Of a stretch of 64,000 nt of DNA, positions 44,313 through 52,751 are shown one piece after another (the first letter of the stretch is position 1; each line of letters begins with the position of its first letter). The notes under the pieces are model-generated. The model saw nothing but the letters and a program-made list of their open reading frames with translations. It had not been told where the DNA came from and did no database searches. A program made the position numbers and the translations under genes. The stretch spans positions 43,338-107,337 of the forward strand of contig NZ_JACXAE010000069.1 of assembly GCF_014698965.1 (NCBI RefSeq), read 5' to 3'. The stretch comes from Iningainema tapete BLCC-T55 (GTDB lineage: Bacteria; Cyanobacteriota; Cyanobacteriia; Cyanobacteriales; Nostocaceae).

Positions 44313-45089
44313 TTAGGCACTGCATTTCGTTGTTATAGCAGTTAATTTATTAGTCCAATATGTAGGAAGAGTATCCCAAGGATTCGGCAAAACATCATCA
44401 GTTACATAAATAGTGCCTGCATTTCGCTTAACAGCTAATTCAATGGCATTATTCATCTGGGTAGTGTCAGATGTGCTATGTACAAGATGTGCAAATTTAT
44501 TGGCGGGGTAATTAAATAGCCAAGCTGGTGCTTGCCAGTTTTGGTAATTACTATAAGTATCTTCAAATATTATGGTAATGTCCGCCAGTTTTATGTAATT
44601 CTCTACTGGAACAGTACCAGGGTTGAGCATGACTAAGGTGCCTTCTCTACTACGAATGTAATTGGTTATATCTGTGTAGTAAGTAAGCTCATTGCTACTC
44701 GTAGCTACTTCATCCAAAAAGATACCATCCACTGCATACCAAGTTTTATATTGATCTATTTCTGCTTTAACAGTGATCGCATTACGGTTTCCATAGTTTG
44801 TAGGTACATAACCAATAACTTTTATACCTGCTGCCTGTGCATTCTTTACAGCATTAACATAGTCGGAGTTGATTGCTGTGCCAGGACCACTATTAGGATT
44901 CATTACCATCACGCCAACTCTAGATGCTGCAGCAGATGCCTGAGTCCAATAAGTTCCTGGATAAAAATAGGCAGGAATAGAAATACTTTGGCAAAGACCT
45001 GCTTCAGCTTTGGGAGCAAAATTAATCACACCTAGTGACGCACAGACAGCCATTAAACTCAATGCCACAATCTGTTTAGATAATTTCAT
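44313..45089 (-). CDS. Secreted spherulin-4-like (GH135-type) protein
   Basis: A 258-residue protein with a clear signal peptide (KLSKQIVALSLMAVCASLGV, cleavage after EA or AEAG). The mature part is TIM-barrel-like: ISIPAYFYPGTYWTQAS, VGVMVMNPNSGPGTA, VIGYVPTNYGNR, AVDGIFLDEVATS and TLVMLNPGTVP. This pattern matches spherulin-4/Sph3 proteins, some of which hydrolyse galactosaminogalactan. Acidic residues in FLDEVA and FEDTYSNY are candidate catalytic groups. It is exported to the periplasm or sheath; the polysaccharide substrate is not known. Confidence 0.8.
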   Translation of the reverse strand: MKLSKQIVALSLMAVCASLGVINFAPKAEAGLCQSISIPAYFYPGTYWTQASAAASRVGVMVMNPNSGPGTAINSDYVNAVKNAQAAGIKVIGYVPTNYGNRNAITVKAEIDQYKTWYAVDGIFLDEVATSSNELTYYTDITNYIRSREGTLVMLNPGTVPVENYIKLADITIIFEDTYSNYQNWQAPAWLFNYPANKFAHLVHSTSDTTQMNNAIELAVKRNAGTIYVTDDVLPNPWDTLPTYWTNKLTAITTKCSA

Positions 45090-45289
45090 GGTATTGCCTC
45101 AACTTTGTCAGGGTTTTCCAGCTAGAGAACATCAATCCTCATAGCCATAGCCCTAAATAGGTTTAAGTAAAATCCACTTATGCACTTTAGCTCAGCGTCA
45201 ACGGTTAACTGTCAACTGTAGGAAATAGCTGTAAGCTGCATAAGTCAACTTATCTTTCATCTAGTAACAATAGCAGAGATTTTGGTATT

Positions 45290-45342
45290 AAGTCCTCTAA
45301 AAGAGGACTTAAGCTATTAGCCTGGGATTTGAATCCCAGGGA
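45290..45342. repeat. AAGTCCTCTAAAAGAGGACTT palindrome with GCTATTAGCC tail
   Basis: A perfect 10-bp-arm palindrome, then AAGCTATTAGCCTGGGATTTG and CCCAGG. It lies 12 bp before the caspase-hydrolase start and belongs to the family at 44119. Confidence 0.82.
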
Positions 45343-45354
45343 ATAAGATACCTC

Positions 45355-48300
45355 ATGTCTGATAATCTGCAAAGTGAACCAATTCAAAAAGGTACAACTA
45401 CCATGAGTAAGAAAATATATGCACTATTAGTTGGAATTGACAAATACGATCCTGCATCAATTCCTGCTGTACCTCCATTAGATGGTTGTGTAAATGATAT
45501 CACAGCAGTAGAAACTTATCTTCAAGAACGAGTTGCTCAAAATAATAGCGAATGGACACTGCAACCATTGGTACTTAAAAATGAACAAGCTACTCGTGCG
45601 GCAATCATCAAAGGTTTTGAGCAACACTTATGCAACGCTGGCAGTGATGATGTTGTATTATTCTACTATGCTGGTCATGGTGCGCAAGAAAATGCGCCAA
45701 ACGAGTTTTGGTCTATTGAGTCAGACCGTTTAAATGAAACTTTAGTTTGTTATGATAGCCGTACTGAAACTAGTCGCGATTTAGCAGATAAAGAACTATC
45801 TTACTTAATCTCTAAGATAGCACAGAAGAACCCTCATGTACTAATTATTCTCGACTGCTGTCACTCTGGCTCGGGAACTAGAGATGTATCGCCGGAAATC
45901 AAGGTGCGGCGATCGCCTGTTGACTCACGGGAACGCCCTTTAAGCAGTTTCATCTTTGCTCAAGATCGAGCCGCATTAGATGAAATCTTAAATTCCACTC
46001 GCAGTTTAGAGGAGAAAAGAACAAGTATTGTACTACCTAAAGGAAGACATGTTGTATTTTCTGCTTGTCGAGATTATGAACTAGCGAAAGAATATAAAGG
46101 AGAAGATGGTCAACGGCGAGGAGTATTTTCTTACTTCTTACTACAAACACTCCAACGCACTAATGGTAACATCACCTATCAAGATTTAGCCAGAAATATT
46201 AACGCTTTGATTAGCGGTAAAGTTAAAGAACAATCGCCGCAAGTTGGTGCAACCGATCGCACTGAGTTAGAAAAAGCTTTTTTAGGTGGTGCAATTCCTG
46301 AACGCCCACAATACTTCAATTTGACCTACAGCACAAGAGATAATAGTTGGGTAATTGATGGTGGCGCTCTCACTGGGATGCCTAAACCAGCTAATGGTAG
46401 CGATATCTTGTTCGCAATCTTTCCTATTGGGAGTCAAGCAGAACAGTTGCGCCAACTATCACATGCTATAGCAGAAGTGAAAGTGACGCAAGTGCTGCCA
46501 AATAAAAGCAAAGTAGAAATTATTAGTGGTAGTGACAAAATATCTCAAAACTCCAACTATTACGCTGTAGTTACTAGCCTACCCTTGTCACCCCTAAAAG
46601 TTTACTTTAAAGGTGATGCTGCTGGTTTAGAATTGGCACAGCAAGCACTACAAACTGTTACAATTGGCGGTAAACCTTCATTGTACGTGCGTCAAGTAAC
46701 TGAACCGAAAGATGCTGATTACCACCTGTTAACCGAGAATGGACAGTATTGGATTACACAACCTGAAGATAACCGTCCTGTAGTTGCTCCTATTCCCGAA
46801 GATGTACATCAAGCAAGTTTTAGCGATGATACTGCAACACAAGCAATTTTCCGCTTAGAACATATTGCCCGTTGGCATAATATTCTGGAACTTAGTACCC
46901 CAGCAACAAGTAGGATTAAAGCGGATGACTTACAGATAGAGATTGTCCCGCTTTCGGGAAGGCTTGAATCTTTGTCTGGTTCAGAAATGCGTGTAGAATA
47001 CACTTATGAAAATGGTGAGTGGATACCACCAAATCTTCAAGTAAAATTAACGAATCATAGCAACAAAACTCTCTTCTGCAATGTACTAGATTTGTCAGAA
47101 AGTTATGCTGTGGCGGTACCATTTTTTGAGGAGAAAAGTAGCGTAAGACTTGCGCCTACAGGTACTGTTTCTAGCTATGACGATCTTACATTCATCATTC
47201 CCGATGCTTATTTAGAACAGGGAATAACTGAATATAAAGAGGTATTTAAGCTAATTGTCAGCACTACAGAATTTCATGCTGATTTACTAGAACAAGATGG
47301 TTTAAATCCACCTGAAACTAGACGAGATGTTGGTAACTACGAAGGTACGCTCGATCAATTGATGGCTGGGGTTAATTCTCGTGAACCGGTGAGAGCAAGA
47401 GGAAGTTTTGATGATTGGATGACTAAGGAAGTTACGATCACTATTGTGCGCTCGCCTGATGCCCAACCAATTCAAAGCGATCGTAGCACTATTTTACAAA
47501 CTGGTGTAGTCGAGGTGCAAAGTCATCCAGAATTGCAAGCGCAAGTGAACCTAACTACCGTACCACAAGCAAGTAGAGATTTAGGTAACTTGATTTTACC
47601 TGCTATTTTGCGGCAACAACCTTATGTGACAGAATCCTTCCAATTTACTAACAGCCGAGGTAGCGATCCTGGATTAAGTGCATTAGAGTTAAGTAACGTT
47701 CACAATTATCAAGTTGTCACTAAAGAAAGCCCACTCAAATTACTAGTTGATAAACCACTAGCAGATAATGAACATCTTCTAGCCTTAGCTTATGATGGAG
47801 AATTTTTCTTACCCTTGGGACAAGGATTGAGGACAGAAAATGGCAAGACTGAGATTACTATAGAACGGCTAACAGAACCAATGACGTTATCACCTAATAG
47901 CCGCAGCTTGCAGAATTCAATCAAAATTTTCTTTGAGAAAGTAGCTAGTGAAACACTGGGGATATCAACTTTTTCTTACCCAATATTAGCGGTAGCAAAT
48001 GTAGAACAGGACAAAGTAATTTACGAAAAAGATAAAGAGAAAGTTAAAGAATTAGTCGCCAAAGCTGAAAAAATTGTCCTCTACATTCATGGTATTATTG
48101 GGGATACTGAAAGTATGATTCCCAGTATCGAAAATGCAATAGTAGAAGTCAACGGGCAACAGCGTCCTCTTAGAGAAATGTACGATTTAGTTTTGGCATT
48201 TGATTATGAGAATATCAAAACTACGATTCAGGAAAATGCAGCGCTATTAGGGCAAAGGTTGCTTGAAGTAGGTTTGGGACCAAATCATGGTAAACAATTG

Positions 48301-48927
48301 CATATTATTGCGCACTCAATGGGTGGGTTGGTTTCACGCTGGTTTATCGAGCGGGAAGGTGGTAATCAAGTTGTGCAACACTTGGTAATGCTGGGTACAC
48401 CCAATGCTGGTTCACCTTGGCCTAAAGTACAAGATTGGGTTTTCACTCTTCTTTGTATTGGGTTAAATCAACTTTCGGCAATTGTTTGGCCGACGAAAGT
48501 GGTAGCTTTGTTACTACAGTTTTTGGAAGCAAATGACTACTCCCTAGAGCAAATGAAACCAGGTTCTGATATTCTGAAAGAACTTGCTAAAAATCCAGAT
48601 CCTGGTGTTCCTTATACGATTGTGGCAGGCGATCGCTCAATTGCTAAAGGTGCTTTGGAAATTCAACCAGATAAACAGCAAACTAGTCCACTTCAGCGAT
48701 TACTCAGTAAGGTGTATGGTAAAGCTGTGGACAAAGTAGTTGATTTGGCGTTTTTTGCGCAACCTAACGATATTGCTGTTTCTCTTGATAGTATTAAAAA
48801 TGTGAGCGCAAGGCGAGATCCTCAACCCAAGATATTGCTACCAGATACTGCCTGCGATCACCTCACCTATTTTACAACTAAGGCGGGATTGGAGGCATTG
48901 GTTATGGCTCTTAGGCTAGAAGCCTAA
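45355..48927 (+). CDS. Caspase-family peptidase fused to an alpha/beta hydrolase
   Basis: A 1190-residue protein. Residues ~18-300 are a caspase-fold domain with His108 (FYYAGHGAQE) and Cys169 (ILDCCHSGSGTRD). A long beta-rich middle (~330-880) has DUF4384-like segments (LQVKLTNHSNKTLFCNVLDL). The C-terminal ~300 residues form an alpha/beta hydrolase related to PGAP1/DUF676-type lipases: oxyanion segment IVLYIHGIIGD, nucleophile Ser988 in IIAHSMGGLVSRW, and GTPNAGSPWP. So peptidase and esterase/lipase activities may be joined. The ATG at 45355 or that at 45403 could start it. There is no signal peptide. A death effector acting on membranes is a reasonable inference. Confidence 0.88.
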   Translation: MSDNLQSEPIQKGTTTMSKKIYALLVGIDKYDPASIPAVPPLDGCVNDITAVETYLQERVAQNNSEWTLQPLVLKNEQATRAAIIKGFEQHLCNAGSDDVVLFYYAGHGAQENAPNEFWSIESDRLNETLVCYDSRTETSRDLADKELSYLISKIAQKNPHVLIILDCCHSGSGTRDVSPEIKVRRSPVDSRERPLSSFIFAQDRAALDEILNSTRSLEEKRTSIVLPKGRHVVFSACRDYELAKEYKGEDGQRRGVFSYFLLQTLQRTNGNITYQDLARNINALISGKVKEQSPQVGATDRTELEKAFLGGAIPERPQYFNLTYSTRDNSWVIDGGALTGMPKPANGSDILFAIFPIGSQAEQLRQLSHAIAEVKVTQVLPNKSKVEIISGSDKISQNSNYYAVVTSLPLSPLKVYFKGDAAGLELAQQALQTVTIGGKPSLYVRQVTEPKDADYHLLTENGQYWITQPEDNRPVVAPIPEDVHQASFSDDTATQAIFRLEHIARWHNILELSTPATSRIKADDLQIEIVPLSGRLESLSGSEMRVEYTYENGEWIPPNLQVKLTNHSNKTLFCNVLDLSESYAVAVPFFEEKSSVRLAPTGTVSSYDDLTFIIPDAYLEQGITEYKEVFKLIVSTTEFHADLLEQDGLNPPETRRDVGNYEGTLDQLMAGVNSREPVRARGSFDDWMTKEVTITIVRSPDAQPIQSDRSTILQTGVVEVQSHPELQAQVNLTTVPQASRDLGNLILPAILRQQPYVTESFQFTNSRGSDPGLSALELSNVHNYQVVTKESPLKLLVDKPLADNEHLLALAYDGEFFLPLGQGLRTENGKTEITIERLTEPMTLSPNSRSLQNSIKIFFEKVASETLGISTFSYPILAVANVEQDKVIYEKDKEKVKELVAKAEKIVLYIHGIIGDTESMIPSIENAIVEVNGQQRPLREMYDLVLAFDYENIKTTIQENAALLGQRLLEVGLGPNHGKQLHIIAHSMGGLVSRWFIEREGGNQVVQHLVMLGTPNAGSPWPKVQDWVFTLLCIGLNQLSAIVWPTKVVALLLQFLEANDYSLEQMKPGSDILKELAKNPDPGVPYTIVAGDRSIAKGALEIQPDKQQTSPLQRLLSKVYGKAVDKVVDLAFFAQPNDIAVSLDSIKNVSARRDPQPKILLPDTACDHLTYFTTKAGLEALVMALRLEA

Positions 48928-48930
48928 GGC

Positions 48931-49087
48931 TATACAAACAAAGCCTGCCTGCGCAGGCTTTAATCAACTACTAATAAGCATTGGGAACTGCCGTTTATGC
49001 CGGACATAGATATTTTTGCTGATTATTTGTAAAATCGAAGAAATAGTAGACAGTACTTAGGGTTGGAGCATCATGGAAACTAGGACA
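48931..49087. repeat. Duplicated toxin-antitoxin upstream region, copy A
   Basis: About 157 bp, from a CAAAGCCTGC...GCAGGCTTT hairpin through the leader to the first five codons of the antitoxin, closely resemble 56422-56579 with scattered substitutions. Copy A still drives its own gene. Confidence 0.82.
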
Positions 49088-49300
49088 ATTACAATCAGCG
49101 TTGATGCCGAGGTGGCTCAAGCCTATGAGTCGGCATCAACTGCTCGACAACGGAAGTTGGATGCTATCCTCAATCTCAAATTGCGAGAAGTGACTCGACA
49201 GAGGCGAACACTTGAGGAAATAATGAACGACATCAGCGACAAAGCGCAAGCACGAGGTTTGACTCCAGAAATATTAGAATCAATTTTGAATGAGCAGTAA
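49073..49300 (+). CDS. Antitoxin of a PIN toxin pair
   Basis: A 75-residue protein with an N-terminal beta-strand and ribbon-helix-like start (TITISVDAEVAQAYESAS) and a charged helical tail (QRRTLEEIMNDISDKAQARG) that would bind the toxin. Its end overlaps the PIN gene by 11 bp, the usual antitoxin-first order. The start is certain, as it is conserved in the duplicated copy at 56565. Confidence 0.85.
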   Translation: METRTITISVDAEVAQAYESASTARQRKLDAILNLKLREVTRQRRTLEEIMNDISDKAQARGLTPEILESILNEQ

Positions 49301-49730
49301 AGCACGCTTTGTCTTTGATACAAATGTTCTAATCAGTGCGCTCTTGTTTAGGAATTCAAAGCCAGGGCAAGCTCTTCGGCTTGCTGTGAAAAGAGGAGAT
49401 ATTTTACTGTCAAAACAGACGCTTGAAGAATTGAACGAAGTACTTAGTCGTCCTAAGTTTGATCGTTACGTGACGAGTGAGGAAAAAGAAGAGTTTTTAG
49501 AGGCATTGGTAGAAAGGGCAATTTTAGTTGAGCCAACTGAAGAAGTTCAGGTGTGTCGAGATGGCAAAGATGATAAGTTCATCGAACTGGCTTTAAGTGG
49601 AAAGGCAAATTTTATCGTTAGTGGTGATGAAGATTTGCTTGTACTCAACCCCTTTGGTGAGGTTTGCATATTGAAGCCAGAAGATTTCTTGCAGAGGTTT
49701 ACACAAAGCGATGCTCAAGAACACGCATAA
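49290..49730 (+). CDS. PIN-domain ribonuclease toxin
   Basis: A 146-residue PIN toxin of the COG1569 type. Acidic residues are in place: Asp10 (VFDTNVLISALL), Glu47 (SKQTLEELNEVL), Asp95 (RDGKDDKFIELAL) and Asp113/115 (IVSGDEDLL). PIN toxins cut RNA with Mg2+ or Mn2+. The ATG at 49290 overlaps the antitoxin. The C-terminal FGEVCILKPEDFL is typical, and the gene seems intact. Confidence 0.9.
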   Translation: MSSKARFVFDTNVLISALLFRNSKPGQALRLAVKRGDILLSKQTLEELNEVLSRPKFDRYVTSEEKEEFLEALVERAILVEPTEEVQVCRDGKDDKFIELALSGKANFIVSGDEDLLVLNPFGEVCILKPEDFLQRFTQSDAQEHA

Positions 49731-49927
49731 CATAACGCTGCAAAGGAAATCTTTAGGTAAGGTATTTTTACTTGATTTTTGTAACAGTGGAGTTAGAACA
49801 ATGCCATTGTTTTTAATTACTTCAGTATGTGATGGGGAGCCATTAGACTGATTAACATTCTTCCCAGTAGATGAAATAATATCTCTATCTGAAATTACCG
49901 TGAAGGCAATTTGCTACTAGGAGGGAT

Positions 49928-51163
49928 ATGCGGGAAAAAGATCTACTCAATGAGCAAGCTTACAAACAAGCTAGGGCAGATGAATTTGTTTGGCAGCAAG
50001 CTAAAGCTAATGGGATTTCACGCAAGCGATTCCTTCAACTCATGGTGGGTGCAGGAGCAGCAATTAGTGGGTTGCCGCGCCTACTTCACACCAAGCCTGC
50101 TATGGCAAATGAAGTCGTAGTCAAGCCGACTCCACCGGACTTATTTTATGACTACGGCTCTAACAAAGAAATGCGCTGGGAAGCAATGTACAACCGTGGT
50201 TACTTGGTTCCCAACGAGTTGTTTTTTGTTCGCAACAATAGTAGCACCCCACATATAGACCAAAATACCTGGAGATTACAAATAGAAGGTTCCGGTGTTT
50301 CACATCCGAGGGAGTTTACTTACAATGAACTCCTTTCTCTACCCTCAGTTTCGGTGATCCGAGCGATCGAGTGCGCGGGTAACGGGCGGAGTTTTTTCGA
50401 TACTGTACAGGGAAGAAGGGCTGCCGGAACACAGTGGAAGCTGGGAGCAATTGGTGTAGCTGAGTGGACGGGTGTTCCGCTGCGGGAGGTATTGGAGCGT
50501 TCTGGGCTAAAACCCACTGCCCAAGATGTGATGCCAGAGGGCTTAGATCCATCTAAGGGACGCCGACCAATGCCGATCGCCAAGGCACTGGATGATGATA
50601 CACTTCTGGTATATGCCATGAATGGTCAAATTCTACCACCAGACCACGGATTTCCTGTTCGGGTTTTGGTTCCTGGCTGGCTTGGTGCTGCTAGTATCAA
50701 ATGGGTTGGGCGCATTGAAGTTTCCGAGGAGCCTCTCTACTCGCTCTGGAACACAGAAGATTATGTGTTAATTGGATCTGACTACCCACCTGAACCTCCG
50801 GCTTTGGGAACAATTATTACCACACAAGTCGTTAAGAGTGCTTTCGAGTTGGCGTGGGATGCCGAGCTTTCCGCAGGACAATATTTACTGCGTGGGCGCT
50901 CATGGTCTGCTTTTGGAAAAATTGCCTCTGTTGAGGTAAGTTTAGACGGTGGGGAAACTTGGCAACAAGCACGGTTACGCAAGCCAAACCTTCAACAAGC
51001 GTGGGTTCGCTGGGATATAGATTGGGAAGCTCACCCTGGCAACTATAATTTGCGGGCTAGGGCGACGGACGATCGAGGAAATACACAGCCATTGGATGTT
51101 CCCTTTAATGAAAAAGGATATTTATACGGGGCGGTTGTCAGCCATCCAGTAAGTGTCAGATGA
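49928..51163 (+). CDS. Sulfite oxidase-family molybdopterin oxidoreductase
   Basis: A 411-residue enzyme with a twin-arginine-like leader (SRKRFLQLMVGAGAAISGLP, around residues 31-50) predicting export. The molybdopterin domain has the ligand cysteine C149 in IRAIECAGNGRSFF, YAMNGQILPPDHGFPVRVLV and GWLGAASIKWVGRI. A C-terminal dimerisation domain (VSLDGGETWQQARL ... YNLRARATDDRGNTQP) ends it. It oxidises sulfite or a related compound in the periplasm or lumen. The ATG follows AGGAGGGAT, a good ribosome site. The 3' end overlaps the next, convergent gene by 42 bp. Confidence 0.93.
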   Translation: MREKDLLNEQAYKQARADEFVWQQAKANGISRKRFLQLMVGAGAAISGLPRLLHTKPAMANEVVVKPTPPDLFYDYGSNKEMRWEAMYNRGYLVPNELFFVRNNSSTPHIDQNTWRLQIEGSGVSHPREFTYNELLSLPSVSVIRAIECAGNGRSFFDTVQGRRAAGTQWKLGAIGVAEWTGVPLREVLERSGLKPTAQDVMPEGLDPSKGRRPMPIAKALDDDTLLVYAMNGQILPPDHGFPVRVLVPGWLGAASIKWVGRIEVSEEPLYSLWNTEDYVLIGSDYPPEPPALGTIITTQVVKSAFELAWDAELSAGQYLLRGRSWSAFGKIASVEVSLDGGETWQQARLRKPNLQQAWVRWDIDWEAHPGNYNLRARATDDRGNTQPLDVPFNEKGYLYGAVVSHPVSVR

Positions 51164-51748
51164 AAGCTCATCTTTTTTGCTTTTTTTCAAATAATTGATC
51201 AGGTGATAAACGAGTAGCGGTTGATTGTGTACTGAGCGCAAACAATACTCTTCTATACTGGTAAACAGCAGGGCGTTCTTTAACTTATCATCTGTTGTCA
51301 ATTCTGTAATGCAAGCCATTTGCTGTTGGATGTAGTTATCACTTTGCAGTAATTCTTGGATAATTTCTTGCAACATATCCAGCACCATCCGCTGGCGATC
51401 TTGGCTCAAGGCTACCCAAGCCTGAATCTTATGACGTAATGTCACCATTGCCAACCGAGTTATCAGGTTGCGATAAGCACGTTCTTTGGCAATCCCCAAG
51501 TAACGCTGGCGTAAAATCTGGTAGCGGTACTCCATCTCCTGCTGGATGATTTCTTGTTCCTTTGGGTTGAGTATCTCATCCTGCTTTAGGTTACTTAAGA
51601 GAAGCCAGTTAATTATACTTTCCCTGTTAGCAAAACTTTGTTCTGGACACTCTGCTGCCAATCGCGATCGCCAAGATTGTGCCAGTTTTTCCGCTTCCAT
51701 TGCCATCGTAAAATTACATTCAAAGAAACCCTGTTTTAAAGTTGACAT
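51122..51748 (-). CDS. Conserved helical protein of unknown function
   Basis: A 208-residue, all-helical, charged protein: LAQSWRSRLAAECPEQSFAN, PKEQEIIQQEMEYRYQILRQ, SQDRQRMVLDMLQEIIQELL and LRSVHNQPLLVYHLINYLKK. I recognise the type as widespread in cyanobacteria but know no function. There is no membrane segment. Its last 14 codons overlap the 3' end of the sulfite oxidase gene on the other strand, which suggests that the natural stop was lost or the genes were pushed together by a deletion. It has its own upstream region. Confidence 0.72.
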   Translation of the reverse strand: MSTLKQGFFECNFTMAMEAEKLAQSWRSRLAAECPEQSFANRESIINWLLLSNLKQDEILNPKEQEIIQQEMEYRYQILRQRYLGIAKERAYRNLITRLAMVTLRHKIQAWVALSQDRQRMVLDMLQEIIQELLQSDNYIQQQMACITELTTDDKLKNALLFTSIEEYCLRSVHNQPLLVYHLINYLKKSKKDELSSDTYWMADNRPV

Positions 51749-51844
51749 TACAACTCCCTTTTATCCCTTGCACACTTGAAAAGTCCAAACAGTCATTTGT
51801 CATTAGACATCGACCGAATTTAATTGTGCCTTGTCTGCAATCTT

Positions 51845-51874
51845 TGTAGAGACGTTCCATGAAACGTCTCTACT
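51845..51874. repeat. GTAGAGACG-type palindromic repeat
   Basis: GTAGAGACGTTCCATG with AAACGTCTCTAC, another member of the dispersed family, between two same-strand genes. Confidence 0.8.
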
Positions 51875-51909
51875 GCTATGTCTAGAGATCTAGAGGTTTT
51901 GTTGCTTAA

Positions 51910-52342
51910 CTATTGCATTTCTGCTACGAAAGTAACAAGGACACGACCCCCTCTCTCTTTTGAATTGTCTGCAGATATGTCAACAGGAATTGTTTTTGTC
52001 ACACGACTAGAACCATCCAGTATCATACTGTCTTCTCTAACACCGTAATCGTCATTACCCTGACTTCCAAATTCTAGTTCCCACAATTCAGCTTTGATTG
52101 GTACTATGGTACTCGTTCCGCTAAAGGCGACATTAGTTATTCCCAGATTAACAGGTATCGTGTCACCTTGTTCTGCTTTTATGTTCGCACGAGGATCGGA
52201 ATTACCATTCTGAGGGTATATTGATGCTACACCTGAAGCAGTAAACTGCCCTCTTAACTCCAGAAAACCCTCGAAATTTACCAGTTTTGTGCGTTGATCC
52301 TTCTCAACTTTAATACTTTCAACAAAGATTCTGTAATTCATA
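51910..52342 (-). CDS. Beta-rich protein of unknown function
   Basis: The start is set at the ATG at 52342, preceded by AAAAAGGAG; the longer frame to 52416 has no site. The ~143-residue product (MNYRIFVESIKVEKDQRTKL...) is rich in alternating strands (VNFEGFLELRGQFTASGVAS, TSTIVPIKAELWELEFG, RVTKTIPVDISADN). It has no signal peptide or cysteines. The strand pattern suggests a C2- or jelly-roll-like fold, but I do not recognise it. It is divergent from the AAA gene at 52752. Confidence 0.65.
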
Positions 52343-52751
52343 AAAACTCCTTTTTGTACAACTGAACAAACATTGGGCGTTTGATTTGTTCGCCTCTTGT
52401 ATGTCTCTATAATCACTGATTATTTTTTAATAGTCAGCAGGAAAAAAGCGGGTTGTTTATTTGTAATTAAATAAACAATTCATCCTTATAAAACCGGAAA
52501 ATTTGGGCAATAAATAAAGTTACGGAAAAAATCCGGTTTTTTCCGGGTATTTGTACAGTTGTGGTGACGGAAGCAAAAAATTATGATAATTTATCAATAA
52601 TATTTAAATAAGCAGATTACATTTAAAAAATAATTAGCGGAATATGATGGGAGTAAGTAGTGAAAATATCCTATGATATTGGGTTGCAGCAAGAAAGAAA
52701 AATATTTTGGGGTTACTAAAATTTATGAAATCAGAATTAGAATTGACCTAG
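52343..52751. other. AT-rich divergent intergenic region
   Basis: About 400 bp with no gene. The only notable structure is the palindrome at 52523-52545. Promoters for the beta-rich gene and the AAA gene must lie here, but I cannot place them firmly. Confidence 0.6.
52523..52545. promoter_or_regulatory. CGGAAAAAATCCGGTTTTTTCCG palindrome (arms of 9 bp)
   Basis: Arms at 52523-52531 and 52537-52545 are perfect, and the central TCCGG is nearly symmetric too. A half-site CCGGAAAA lies ~30 bp upstream (near 52494). It resembles an operator for a dimeric repressor, or a bidirectional terminator, in a divergent promoter region. Confidence 0.4.

Noticed and set aside
43888..44325. Minus-strand 145-codon ORF downstream of the spherulin-like gene
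   Set aside because: Half of it is antisense to the nuclease gene and part is repeat DNA. A stretch (SIFVRVNQVDANYVQVL) looks protein-like but no family or start can be supported.
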